Position numbers and translations under genes: made by a program
Shown here: piece after piece, positions 50,317-59,171 of the stretch
Layout: every line of letters begins with the position of its first letter
Position numbering within the stretch: position 1 is the stretch's first letter
The notes under the pieces: generated by a model
What the model saw: only the letters and a program-made list of their open reading frames with translations
Databases searched by the model: none
Told to the model about the DNA's origin: nothing
Source: Candidatus Obscuribacterales bacterium
Lineage (GTDB): Bacteria > Cyanobacteriota > Vampirovibrionia > Obscuribacterales > Obscuribacteraceae
Length of the DNA: 64,000 bases
Direction: 5' to 3'
NCBI GenBank assembly: GCA_021732025.1
Contig: JAKFVU010000036.1
Location: 124,001 to 188,000, forward strand

Positions 50317-51696
50317 ATGGATTCGGCCGTTGCCGTTGTAGTTGTCGGTATGATTGTTTTTCTGGCACACCTTTTTGCTGTGGGCTTTGAGAAAACTCGA
50401 GTACCAGATGTGCTGCCACTCGTAATTTTAGGTGTTCTTTTCGGACCGGTTTTTCACTTTGTCAAACCGTCTGACTTTGGCCAGGTGGGTCAAGTTTTCA
50501 CCACCTTGGCCCTTGTAATTATCTTGTTTAACTGCGGCCTAGAACTCGATCTCAACTTGTTGATGAAATCGTTTCTGCCAGCTCTCAAGCTCGGTTTAAT
50601 TACATTTCTAGTCACTGTCGCAGCGACTGTTTGGCTTGGAATGCAGGCACTGGGCCTGGGACCAATTGAGGGGTGCATCCTTGGTTGTATCGCCGCGGCC
50701 TGTTCGCCGCCGGTGGTGATACCGATGTTGGCAAAGTTAAAGGCCACAGAGCAAACGCGTACCATGCTCATTCTTGAGTCTACTATTTGCGAAGTGCTAG
50801 GAATTGTCACCACTTTGGCTTTCATCAAGATTGCCACACAGAGCGACATTCATCCTACCGCCATGCTAGGGCACATCATCGCTTCCTTCATTATGGCTGC
50901 CATGATTGGCTTTGCTGCCGGTGTTGTCTGGTCGAGTTTACTTAAGGTCGTGCGCCACGTCGAAGACAATATTTTCTGCACGCCAGCTTTTGTTTGCATC
51001 GTTTTCGGTACCGCCGAATTGTTCGACTATAGTGGCCCGGTGGCAGCCTTGGTCTTCGGCCTGGTGTTGGGCAACATCAAAGAACTGAAGTTTTTGAAGA
51101 ATGTGCCCAAGGCTCAGGCTGTTAGCTTGACCTATCAAGAAAAGACCTTCTTTGCCGCCTTGGTGTTCTTGCTCAAGTCGCTGTTCTTTGTTTATGTCGG
51201 CTTGTCGATGCAGTTTAATTCATGGAATCTAGCTGTTATGGCTATGGTTCTAACCGTCTGGACCTTGCTTGTGCGCTTGGTTGTGGTGCGTTTCACTACC
51301 AGTAAAACTCTCTCAACCTATGACCGCTCTTTGGTATCGATTATGGTGCCAAAAGGATTAGCGGCAGCTGTGTTGGCTTCATTAGTTTTGCAGTCAGGAG
51401 TAAACGGCGCAGAGACGATTCGCGAAGTAGCATTTGGTGTGATTCTCTTCAGTATCTGTTTGGTCGCTATTCTGACCTTTATGCTAGAGCGCGGCTGGCT
51501 CGACAGATTCTTCCGCTATATTTACGGCAATTCGCATGTTCTCAAGCCTGATGCTGACCAGCTTGTCACTGGACCGTTTAGCCATGTTGAGGCTATTGAG
51601 CGAGCTAGCAAAAGGCACTCTATGAGTGGAACAGACTTCGATGAAACCATTGGGCCCGGAACTGGCGGGCCCAAAATTGCCGGCCCGGGCGGCTAG
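50317..51696 (+). CDS. Cation:proton antiporter family membrane protein
   Basis: A 459-residue polytopic membrane protein of the Na+/H+ exchanger (CPA) superfamily: LPLVILGVLFGPVFHFV, LALVIILFNCGLELDL and LLKSLFFVYVGLSMQF are typical helices 2, 3 and 9-10. The motif in helix 5, usually ND, DD or TD, here reads ESTICEVLG, with Glu at the Asp position, and helix 4 has ACSPPVV. The acid is conserved in charge but longer. The C terminus is cytosolic and Gly/Pro-rich, with no TrkA-N domain. AGAGGG precedes the ATG. The ion transported is unknown. Confidence 0.82.
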   Translation: MDSAVAVVVVGMIVFLAHLFAVGFEKTRVPDVLPLVILGVLFGPVFHFVKPSDFGQVGQVFTTLALVIILFNCGLELDLNLLMKSFLPALKLGLITFLVTVAATVWLGMQALGLGPIEGCILGCIAAACSPPVVIPMLAKLKATEQTRTMLILESTICEVLGIVTTLAFIKIATQSDIHPTAMLGHIIASFIMAAMIGFAAGVVWSSLLKVVRHVEDNIFCTPAFVCIVFGTAELFDYSGPVAALVFGLVLGNIKELKFLKNVPKAQAVSLTYQEKTFFAALVFLLKSLFFVYVGLSMQFNSWNLAVMAMVLTVWTLLVRLVVVRFTTSKTLSTYDRSLVSIMVPKGLAAAVLASLVLQSGVNGAETIREVAFGVILFSICLVAILTFMLERGWLDRFFRYIYGNSHVLKPDADQLVTGPFSHVEAIERASKRHSMSGTDFDETIGPGTGGPKIAGPGG

Positions 51697-51887
51697 CCTG
51701 AGGCGACTTGGCTTAGTCTTGCTAGGGTAGCCGAGGTTTTATTGTTAAGCAACTCAGTTGCGTCACCTGTTGCAATCGCGGTGGCGCCGTTTTTGTGAGC
51801 TTCGCTAGGCCATCTTGCGGTCTGGCGCAGGCCCTTTATAAGTAGAAAGCCTTGCTTCTGTTGGCAAGCTGGCGCTAGGTTTAAGGT
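51693..51887 (-). pseudogene. Open frame without a start codon, possible gene remnant
   Basis: A 64-codon open stretch on the minus strand, from after a TAG at 51888-51890 to a TAG that overlaps the antiporter stop. It reads like protein (KQGFLLIKGLRQTARWPSEA, then KNGATAIATGDATELL) but has no ATG, GTG or TTG ahead of the conserved-looking part. It may be a decayed gene fragment, or chance. I cannot name a source family. Confidence 0.25.
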
Positions 51888-52106
51888 CTATCAATGTTCT
51901 ATTACTCAAAATCTGTGCTGCCTATCAGCGCGATTTTCTTGGAGAGATTTCAGCTAGCAAAGACAGATCTAAAAACTGATAAAGCCCATGGGATAGCAAA
52001 CACGAGAGAAGTTCTCGCAAATGTTCTCACGTGAAAGGGCACAGTTATCGGTCTTGGCCCCAACTCTCTCTTTATTTACTCATTCTTTCATTGAAAACCT
52101 ATATGT
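51697..52106. other. 410-base intergenic region
   Basis: It contains the start-less frame above in its first half. Near its right end it has a small inverted repeat, CGAGA-GAAGT-TCTCG, followed by a second TTCTC block. No clear promoter, RNA gene or terminator was found. Confidence 0.35.
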
Positions 52107-52973
52107 ATGAAACCTATAAACGTGCGCCGCCAGTGCGCCTTTGTTCAAGCTACTGCTCGAATATTTCTGGCCTGTCTATTTCTTTTTGCCATCACTTCTG
52201 AGGTTAGTTGCCAGAATCATGGAGATAGCAACCAAATAACTGCTCCTGACTCTGTTGCGGCCAAATTGACGCAAGATTCACTTAAACTCGTTGCGCATAG
52301 GCTAGATTCGCTTAAGCAAATAGCGCTCAATCAATATTCTCTTGACTCTTCCTTTGCTTGCCTTCACCCTGCTGCCCTTCGTGGCATTGTGATTTTGCTT
52401 GATGCTGGTCACGGCGGCCGCCAAGACGGGGCTCTCTATGACAGCATTGCCGAGAAAAACGTCAATCTCGCAGTTACTTTCAAGCTCAAGGCTAGATTGG
52501 AATTGTTGGGTGCTCGAGTGCATATGACCCGATCTGACGATAGCGATTTGAGTTTAGAGGCAAGGGTGGCGAAGAGCAAAAGATTGAAGCCAGATATTTT
52601 CATTAGTGTGCATGCAAACGCTAATCGCCACACTTCAATCGATGGTATTGAAACCTATTATTACGGGCGCCGCTCGTCAGTTCTGGCTGCTACTTTGCTC
52701 AAGTCTATTTCGACTGGTTTGAAAGAGAATGCTAACTGGATGAAGCATGAGTTGCTTTACGTGCTGCATCATAATATTGTGCCATCAACGTTGGTCGAAA
52801 TTGGCTACCTCAGTAATAGTCGAACTAATAAGCTGTTGAACACCAATGGGTATCAAGAGCGGGTGGCAGAATCAATTGCAGTGGGGGTTTTCAACTATTT
52901 TCAGTTGAAGAAGCCAGCACGCGGACCGCTGATAAAGACTAGCAAAGCCAAGCCCAACCGGCCGAAGCGCTAG
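52107..52973 (+). CDS. N-acetylmuramoyl-L-alanine amidase (Amidase_3)
   Basis: A 288-residue exported peptidoglycan hydrolase that cuts the bond between N-acetylmuramic acid and L-alanine and aids daughter-cell separation. The zinc site is visible: His102 in LLDAGHGG, Glu116 in AEKNVNL and His169 in SVHANAN. The catalytic Glu is in LVEIGYLSN (about 238). A signal helix lies at about 14-32. There is no AMIN or SPOR domain, so it is a minimal enzyme with a helical linker and a basic tail. It starts at ATG 52107. A long hairpin follows 34 bases after the stop. Confidence 0.92.
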   Translation: MKPINVRRQCAFVQATARIFLACLFLFAITSEVSCQNHGDSNQITAPDSVAAKLTQDSLKLVAHRLDSLKQIALNQYSLDSSFACLHPAALRGIVILLDAGHGGRQDGALYDSIAEKNVNLAVTFKLKARLELLGARVHMTRSDDSDLSLEARVAKSKRLKPDIFISVHANANRHTSIDGIETYYYGRRSSVLAATLLKSISTGLKENANWMKHELLYVLHHNIVPSTLVEIGYLSNSRTNKLLNTNGYQERVAESIAVGVFNYFQLKKPARGPLIKTSKAKPNRPKR

Positions 52974-53007
52974 GCTTGATCAGTTGGATTGATCAAAAAG
53001 ATTGAAT

Positions 53008-53056
53008 AATTATTCGTGAAGACAGCTTTGCCTGGGCAATGTCTTCACGAATAATT
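53008..53056. terminator. Strong bidirectional terminator hairpin
   Basis: A perfect 17-bp stem (53008-53024 with 53040-53056; arm ATTATTCGTGAAGACA plus one pair) whose loop holds a further TTGCC/GGCAA stem. It is followed by TTTTTA. It lies between the convergent amidase gene and the small exported-protein gene. Confidence 0.8.
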
Positions 53057-53119
53057 TTTACTCTTTTTCAAAAAGCTTTCCACTACCAATTGAAGTAGTT
53101 GGCCTTCGGCTTTTTGTCG

Positions 53120-53530
53120 CTAATCTAAGCTAAATGATTGTTCGCTGAAAGGTTTGTCCCAGGCTCCTAGAGCATTTTTACCGCCGCGCACGATCCCTTC
53201 GCCCAAGGTGCCTACCAAGTTCATGGCTTGGCCTGGAATGCTCACTAATAGGAGCGGCGCGGAACCGTCTTTGTCGGTTAGCTCGGTTGATACGGCATCG
53301 GCATATTGGCCAACCTGGTTGGCTTCGCAGCGCATGATGGCGATTGGTGTGCCGATTACAAGCGAGGCGCCAACGGCAGCTGTTCTGAGAGGCAACATGG
53401 CTGTGTCGGTGAGAAATTTATGGGCATCAACCGACCCTTCCTTCTCGCCATAGTTACTGGCTTGAGCTGGGGCTGATGCGATAGAAAGAGCGATGGCTCC
53501 TGTCAGTAAGAGAGAATAAATGGTTTTCAT
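53120..53530 (-). CDS. Small exported protein of unknown function
   Basis: A 136-residue protein with a standard signal sequence (IYSLLLTGAIALSIASAPAQAS). A weakly hydrophobic segment (LPLRTAAVGASLVIGTPIAIMRC, about 46-68) and a Gly-rich part (MNLVGTLGEGIVRGGKNALGAWDKPF) follow. It has one Cys. No family is recognised. ATG 53530 is preceded by AAGGAA. It is monocistronic and faces the amidase gene across the strong hairpin. Confidence 0.6.
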   Translation of the reverse strand: MKTIYSLLLTGAIALSIASAPAQASNYGEKEGSVDAHKFLTDTAMLPLRTAAVGASLVIGTPIAIMRCEANQVGQYADAVSTELTDKDGSAPLLLVSIPGQAMNLVGTLGEGIVRGGKNALGAWDKPFSEQSFSLD

Positions 53531-53727
53531 TGAAAGTTCCTTTGTAAGCGTTTTGATTGTGTGGGGTTCACTCAGTTAGCTTACGAGCGGCCAGGAAAAA
53601 TCTAGAGGGCTTCGCAACAGTTCAAACATTGTTGCTCCTCCGTGTTCGCGGCTGTTGCAAATCAGTCTGTAATAAGAAGTGGCATTTGAGCACGTGTCGA
53701 CTTTTTTGTCTTAAACTGTATGTACTT

Positions 53728-54474
53728 ATGAATTACGACATTATTGGTGACGTCCACGGGTGCCTTGATGAGCTTCTAGAGCTCATAGAGAAACTCGGCT
53801 ATGGTGTCGACGGCCACCATAAGAGTGAAGAGCGAAAACTCATTTTTGTAGGCGATCTTGTTGACCGTGGGCCATCCAGTGACGGTGTGTTAGCACTGCT
53901 CATGGACTTGCAAGAGCGCGGCCGGGCCATTGTCTTGCTCGGCAACCATGATGAAAAGCTCAAGCGCCATTTGCAGGGCAAACCAATGCGAGTGGGGCAT
54001 ATGCTGGCCGGTACTTTAGCTCAACTAGAGCCTCGCGGTAAGGCTTTTTGTGAGAAAGTTTGCCAGTTCCTTGAACAGCTTCCCTACCGTTTCGCCGATG
54101 AAGATTTGCTGGTGGTTCACGGGGCAGTCTACCCTGGTTCTAAGACACTGGGCTCAGTGAGCTTCGCTGAGCAGTCAAAGTACGATCGTGAGTGGGCACT
54201 TTATGGTGAAGTGGGGGGAACAGATAAGATTAGCGGCTACCCTATTCGCTTACAAGATTGGGCCCGCAGCTATTCTGGTGAACATACCACAGTGGTGCGC
54301 GGCCACTCAGTTGTGGCTGAGGTTGAGACCATTGTGTCGCAATCTGGCACTCGCGTTTTCAACGTTGACACGGGTTGCTCTTTTGGCGGCTATCTGTCAG
54401 CCTTACGCTACCCTGAGCTTGAAGTTGTCCAGGTGAAGGCGCGCAAAGTCTATTACGAAGGTTCAGTCATCTAA
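53728..54474 (+). CDS. Metallophosphoesterase (PrpE/ApaH-like Ser/Thr phosphatase family)
   Basis: A 248-residue calcineurin-like phosphoesterase. The metal and phosphate motifs are GDVHGC (residues 6-11), GDLVDRGPSSDG (about 42-53), GNHDEK (about 75-80) and VHGAVYPG with a late GHS. Relatives hydrolyse diadenosine tetraphosphate or protein phosphates, and PrpE-type members carry this exact start. I chose ATG 53728, since the upstream open stretch is Cys/Leu-rich and unlikely to be coding. The helicase gene follows after 19 bases. Confidence 0.87.
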   Translation: MNYDIIGDVHGCLDELLELIEKLGYGVDGHHKSEERKLIFVGDLVDRGPSSDGVLALLMDLQERGRAIVLLGNHDEKLKRHLQGKPMRVGHMLAGTLAQLEPRGKAFCEKVCQFLEQLPYRFADEDLLVVHGAVYPGSKTLGSVSFAEQSKYDREWALYGEVGGTDKISGYPIRLQDWARSYSGEHTTVVRGHSVVAEVETIVSQSGTRVFNVDTGCSFGGYLSALRYPELEVVQVKARKVYYEGSVI

Positions 54475-54493
54475 GCGTGAATCGATAACAATT

Positions 54494-57046
54494 ATGGAAA
54501 GACCAGGTCTAAAATATTTCGATAAAGTGGCTCTGCATGAGGGCTTTGAACGCCACAGTCAAGGGCGTGTAATTAGTTTCAGCTATGATGAAAAGAATAA
54601 TTCAATAAGTGGAAAGGTTCACGGCAGTCAGCCTAAGCCTTATGTAGTCAGCGTTTTTCTCAAGCCTAGTGGTTTTGATGTTAGTTGGTCGCTTTGCACC
54701 TGCGACGAGCGCAAAGCCTGCAAGCACGGCGCCGCGTTGATTTATGCCTTTTTCGATTTCGATAATCAAGAACTACTTCCGGGAGCAAGTCTTCCCACTA
54801 AATCGGTAACTAATCAAGCCACTCTGCCCGGCGGAATGCACTTCAAAAAAGGCGGTAGTACTCCTGTGGCCCGTACCCCAATGGATAAAGTGAAAGAAGC
54901 TCTAGTCGGTGGTGACAGTGGTTACCTCAAAATAGATCAGGCTGGCAAAGCGCATCTGATACCATCTCAAGCTGATGTATTGCCGTCAACTTCAAGGCCT
55001 ATAAGTTTTGGAGCGCTTAACTCTGGCCTAGCCAGCTCTTCTTCTTCCTCTTCTTCAAATTCTTCGCCACCGGCCCAATCTTCTCCTCGTTTGATGCAAT
55101 CTGAGCATGAGACCAAAGAATGGTCGCCCAAGCCATTTCGTGGTGGTGTGATTGATCTAAGTGATCCCAGCAGTGCTAGCTGTTCTGACAGCAATGCTGT
55201 TTGGAAGATTGACGTTCACGAAAGCAAAGAATTTTGGTTTGGAGTCAGCCTTGGCATTGAAGTGGAAGGCGAGACAATTGCCCTTTTGCCGGTGTTACAG
55301 CGCGCTTTGTCGAAACTTACTGGGTACTCTGCCAAGCACATTGAAACACTTGGTCGCGATGGCAAATTCTTCGGACGACTCGAAGATGGACGCATTTTGA
55401 TTTTGCCATTCAAAAGAGTGAAAGCCATTCTTACTAATTTGGTTGAGTTGCTTAGTCGTGAAGTAACCGAAGTGACTGAGTTAAAACTTTCGTTGGCGCA
55501 AATTAGTGCTGTTACTCAAGACGAAAAAGACACCGGGCTCGTGGTCACAGGCTCGCCCTCTTTGACAGACCGCTTAGAGCAGATAAAGAAGCTCGCTAGT
55601 CTGCCAGTGGTGGCACCGCCAAAGAATTTTAATGCTGAGCTTCGTCCTTATCAGCTAGAAGGGCTATCTTGGCTGCAAGGTCTTGCACGGGCACATTTGT
55701 CTGGCATACTTGCCGATGACATGGGCTTAGGTAAAACCGTTCAAATATTGGCTCACCTTGCTTTAGATCATGAGCTTGGTCTGCTGAAAAAGCCAGTCTT
55801 GGTTGTCTGTCCGACCTCAGTTTTGCATAACTGGTTAGCAGAAACAAAACGCTTCGCTCCCCAGCTCAATGCTGTTGCTTACCATGGTGGAGAGCGGCAA
55901 AGCGTACTCGAAGGCAAGCAGGCAGAGCCAAGCTTGATTGTCACCACCTATGCACTACTGATTCGCGACGCTAAAGAATTAGCACGTGTTGACTGGCAAG
56001 CCGTGATTTTGGACGAGGCTCAGGCCATCAAGAATGCTGGCACGAAAGCAGCAAAAGCAGCTCGCTCTCTCAAGTCTGACTATCGCCTTTGTGTCAGCGG
56101 CACGCCGGTAGAAAATCATCTAGGTGAATTGTGGTCGCTATTTGAATTTCTCACGCCGGGAATGCTTGGAGATGTAAAAGCATTTAGTAAGCACTTCCGC
56201 ACACCTATAGAAAAGCACAAGCGTGCTGATATTAGACAACTCTTGGCCAAACGCCTCAGCCCATTTATTCTGCGACGCATTAAAGAGCAAGTAGCTAAAG
56301 ACCTACCTGATAAAACTGTGATTGTGCACGAGCTTGATTTGAGCAGCATGCAGCGCGATTTGTATGAAACTGTGCGAACTGTAAGTGCCCAGAAAGTCTT
56401 AGAAGAGATCAACAAGAAGGGCTTAAACCGCGCACAGCTAGCTATTCTCGATGCCATGCTCAAGCTCAGGCAAGTCTGCTGTGACCCTCGCTTAGTCAAG
56501 CTAGCCGTGTCTGAGGCGCCTTCTCTGACTGATTCTGCCAAGCTAGAAGCTTTGATTGATTTGCTTGAGCCACTGATTGAAAATGGACGGAAAGTACTAG
56601 TATTCTCCCAGTTCACCAGCATGCTCGATTTAATTGCGCCAGAGCTAGAGGCTCGTGAAATCAAGTTTGTTCAACTACGTGGTGATACCACTGATAGGGC
56701 CACTCCTGTTGCTCGTTTTCAGGCTGGTGAAGTCAGTGTCTTTCTGATCAGTCTCAAAGCCGGCGGCACTGGTCTCAACTTGACCGCTGCCGATACGGTT
56801 GTGCACTATGACCCTTGGTGGAATCCAGCCGTAGAAGATCAGGCCACCGACCGCGCTCATCGCATTGGTCAGACCGAAAAAGTATTTGTCTACAAGTTCA
56901 TAGCTAGGGGCACTATTGAAGAGCGCATGTTGGAGCTGCAAGTGCGCAAGCGTGCTTTGTGCGAAGCTATCTTTGATGCCGAGTCTGCTGCCTCCATTAG
57001 CTTCAGCGAGAGTGATTTGGAGTTTCTCTTCCAGCCCTTGGGGTAG
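54494..57046 (+). CDS. SNF2-family helicase with N-terminal SWIM zinc finger
   Basis: An 850-residue Swi2/Snf2-type DNA translocase. The SWIM finger is CTC-x5-CKH (Cys68, Cys70, Cys76, His78). A Ser-rich linker and a unique middle region (about 230-370) follow. The ATPase has LADDMGLGKTVQIL (Walker A, about 405), DEAQ, SGTPVENHLGELWSLFEFL, and the C-terminal lobe with SLKAGGTGLNLTAADTVVHY and ATDRAHRIGQ. All ATPase motifs are intact. Bacterial members act in transcription recycling or repair; the role here is not known. No ribosome site is clear before ATG 54494. It probably shares a transcript with the phosphoesterase gene. Confidence 0.93.
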   Translation: MERPGLKYFDKVALHEGFERHSQGRVISFSYDEKNNSISGKVHGSQPKPYVVSVFLKPSGFDVSWSLCTCDERKACKHGAALIYAFFDFDNQELLPGASLPTKSVTNQATLPGGMHFKKGGSTPVARTPMDKVKEALVGGDSGYLKIDQAGKAHLIPSQADVLPSTSRPISFGALNSGLASSSSSSSSNSSPPAQSSPRLMQSEHETKEWSPKPFRGGVIDLSDPSSASCSDSNAVWKIDVHESKEFWFGVSLGIEVEGETIALLPVLQRALSKLTGYSAKHIETLGRDGKFFGRLEDGRILILPFKRVKAILTNLVELLSREVTEVTELKLSLAQISAVTQDEKDTGLVVTGSPSLTDRLEQIKKLASLPVVAPPKNFNAELRPYQLEGLSWLQGLARAHLSGILADDMGLGKTVQILAHLALDHELGLLKKPVLVVCPTSVLHNWLAETKRFAPQLNAVAYHGGERQSVLEGKQAEPSLIVTTYALLIRDAKELARVDWQAVILDEAQAIKNAGTKAAKAARSLKSDYRLCVSGTPVENHLGELWSLFEFLTPGMLGDVKAFSKHFRTPIEKHKRADIRQLLAKRLSPFILRRIKEQVAKDLPDKTVIVHELDLSSMQRDLYETVRTVSAQKVLEEINKKGLNRAQLAILDAMLKLRQVCCDPRLVKLAVSEAPSLTDSAKLEALIDLLEPLIENGRKVLVFSQFTSMLDLIAPELEAREIKFVQLRGDTTDRATPVARFQAGEVSVFLISLKAGGTGLNLTAADTVVHYDPWWNPAVEDQATDRAHRIGQTEKVFVYKFIARGTIEERMLELQVRKRALCEAIFDAESAASISFSESDLEFLFQPLG

Positions 57047-57193
57047 GTAAGTGGTGGACCTCTTTGTTCGCTTTGTTAACTTTTCAAGACGACCGGTCTA
57101 ATTCTTGGTGATTTTTGCTAGCATTTATCCAATCACTTTAGCTGCGCGTGAGCGCCATTAAGAATTCTCAGCAATATGCTGAATGGAGAAACC

Positions 57194-57850
57194 GTGCCAA
57201 CCGATACTAAAACCGCAACCAACAGCATTGTAGACGCATTAAATTGGCGCTATGCCACCAAGAAATTTGACCCCAGCAAGAAAATCTCTGCTAGCGACTG
57301 GCAGGTGCTAGAAGATGCCTTGCAGCTCTCGCCTTCAAGCTACGGCCTACAACCATACAAGTTCATTGTTGTGACAGATCAGAAAGTCAAAGATGAATTG
57401 GTCGCAGCCTGCTGGAATCAAGCTCAGGTTGCGCAGTGCTCACACTTTGTCATCTTTGCTAGAAAGAATGAAGTCAATGCTGAGACAGTCGATCAGTACA
57501 TTGACTTGATCGCTAAGACCAGAGATGTTCCAGTAGATGCGCTCAAGCCAGTGCACGACATGGTGAATGGCTTTGTTACTGGCGCCACGCCTGAGAAATT
57601 AGCAGAATGGACCGCACGCCAAACCTATATTGCTTTGGGCAATTTGATGACAGTAGCGGCTACTCTCGAGATCGACAACTGCCCAATGGAAGGCATTGTT
57701 GTGCCAGAAATTGATCGCATTTTGAAATTGAATGAGAAAGGATGCACTAGCGTTGTCGCTTGCGCTCTAGGTTATAGAGCCGCTGATGATAAATATGCGA
57801 CATTAACAAAAGTGCGCTTCCCTAAAGATGAGCTGTTCATCAATATTTAG
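57194..57850 (+). CDS. NAD(P)H-dependent nitroreductase family oxidoreductase (NfsB-like)
   Basis: A 218-residue flavin oxidoreductase that should reduce nitro groups or quinones with NAD(P)H. LNWRYATKKFDPSKKIS and LQLSPSSYGLQPYKFIVV are the FMN-binding N-terminal segments, and TARQTYIALGNLMTVAATLEIDNCPMEGI is the core helix with the usual late PxEG. The length fits NfsB/DrgA enzymes. GTG 57194 has GGAG at a good distance; ATG 57176 is six codons earlier. It is a single gene with a hairpin behind it. Confidence 0.9.
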   Translation: MPTDTKTATNSIVDALNWRYATKKFDPSKKISASDWQVLEDALQLSPSSYGLQPYKFIVVTDQKVKDELVAACWNQAQVAQCSHFVIFARKNEVNAETVDQYIDLIAKTRDVPVDALKPVHDMVNGFVTGATPEKLAEWTARQTYIALGNLMTVAATLEIDNCPMEGIVVPEIDRILKLNEKGCTSVVACALGYRAADDKYATLTKVRFPKDELFINI

Positions 57851-57878
57851 TTGATGGCTCAATTGCCTCTATTGTCTT

Positions 57879-57912
57879 AAAGAGAGTACAGACTACACTG
57901 TGCTCTCTCTTT
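57879..57912 (+). terminator. Probable terminator after the nitroreductase gene
   Basis: The outer stem AAAGAGAG / CTCTCTTT and inner stem ACAG / CTGT enclose a 6-base loop, 28 bases past the stop. The T run after the stem is short. Confidence 0.5.
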
Positions 57913-57995
57913 GCATTGACATTGGGTTATTACATAGTTGACCGTATTGTTAGTTTTTATCGGTTTTGGTCGTGGCATAATGACCGCCTAGGCTT

Positions 57996-59162
57996 GTGCA
58001 GGTGGACTTAAACTTGAATCTCAACAAATCATTATTGTCTGCAGTGTTTAGCATGGTTCTTTTGCAGGCGACTTCCCTTGCCGCCTTGTCGTCGGAACGG
58101 GAGGCAAACGGCTGGATCTATTCAAATCTGGAAGATGCTGGGTTGAAATTTACGTATCCGGCAGCATGGAAGAAAACCATGATTGGCAGTCAGCCGGCTG
58201 AGAAAGACAATATTTTAAAGGTAAGTGGCCAATTAACTGGTGCGCCTGAAAGTTGGGCAGAGCTTTCATTGTTAAACTCGCAAGCAGGAATGAGCCCCGG
58301 TTTGATCATTAAAGTGATGGAAGAAACCTATTGGAGTAAGCTTCCCGAATACAAAGGTTTGCTTGAAAAACCGATGCGAATGCCTGGCACTCAGGCTGCC
58401 GTAGAAAAAGAGATAAGCTTTCGCCAGGCCGGTTTGATGTTTAGTCAGCGTTGTCTCGTTTTTCAAATGGGTTCTAAGGCGTACAGTCTGGTCATGACTT
58501 GTCCGCTTAGTGAGTATCATGCGGCCGGTACCATCTGGAATACAGCTGTAAACAGCATTGCCGCCATCACCCCGGCGGCAGGCTCGATTTCTGCTCATTC
58601 TAGTTCTTTGTCCACTGGGGCAGTATCTACTGGGAGTTCGAAGGTAAGCGCTGGCAAACCTCCTGCTTCTTCTGTTTCTTCTTCTGGTAATGCTGATGCT
58701 GCAAGTGCTGGCCATGCTTGGCGCACTAAGGATGGCACGCTATCACTTGTTTTTCCTTCTTCGCTCAAAGAAACTGTTGTTGACGGTGATGATCATTTGT
58801 TTAGGGCCGCTTGCGAGCAACCCGAGAGAGTCATTGGTTTGGATGTGTACCGCGGCGATGTTGATCCTAGTATGGCTCTGAGCGAACTCTCTTCTTTGCT
58901 CGAAGAGAAATATTTCTTGCCCTTGAAAAACTACAAGAAGATTGGTGAAGAGCCGCTTTCTATGGGCTCTGGTGGCAGCGTACCTGGTGTCGTGCGCGAA
59001 TCGACCTTTGAAACAAATGGTGTCAAATTCCATCATCTCTCTGGCTACATTATGGTTGATAAAAACCTCTACGCAATTTGCCTAAGCACTGCCGGAGTCA
59101 ACTCTAACGAAGCGCACCAAATCTGGAGTCGGGTGGCGTCCAGTGTTACCATTAAACGCTAA
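57996..59162 (+). CDS. Exported protein with two PsbP-like halves
   Basis: A 388-residue exported protein. A signal lies at about 12-32 (LLSAVFSMVLLQATSLAALSS). Residues 38-195 (GWIYSNLEDAGLKFTYPAAWKKT, ending GTIWNTAVNSIAAI) and 245-386 (AWRTKDGTLSLVFPSSLKET, ending HQIWSRVASSVTIK) are two copies of the same fold, with the F-x-YP-x-W start and the I-W-x3-V-x-SI end seen in PsbP/DUF1795 proteins. A Ser/Ala/Gly linker joins them. The ligand is unknown. The start is GTG 57996 or 58002. It may be first in the lipid operon, 9 bases ahead of the DUF2071-like gene. Confidence 0.65.
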   Translation: MQVDLNLNLNKSLLSAVFSMVLLQATSLAALSSEREANGWIYSNLEDAGLKFTYPAAWKKTMIGSQPAEKDNILKVSGQLTGAPESWAELSLLNSQAGMSPGLIIKVMEETYWSKLPEYKGLLEKPMRMPGTQAAVEKEISFRQAGLMFSQRCLVFQMGSKAYSLVMTCPLSEYHAAGTIWNTAVNSIAAITPAAGSISAHSSSLSTGAVSTGSSKVSAGKPPASSVSSSGNADAASAGHAWRTKDGTLSLVFPSSLKETVVDGDDHLFRAACEQPERVIGLDVYRGDVDPSMALSELSSLLEEKYFLPLKNYKKIGEEPLSMGSGGSVPGVVRESTFETNGVKFHHLSGYIMVDKNLYAICLSTAGVNSNEAHQIWSRVASSVTIKR

Positions 59163-59171
59163 GAGTCTCTC

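Noticed and set aside
49360-50849. Minus-strand frame over the antiporter and nearby shadows
   Set aside because: It is antisense to helices of the antiporter, with no start context or domain.
53557-53727. 57-codon extension of the phosphoesterase
   Set aside because: It is Cys/Leu/Arg-rich, and the family motif GDVHGC begins six residues after ATG 53728, the usual distance.
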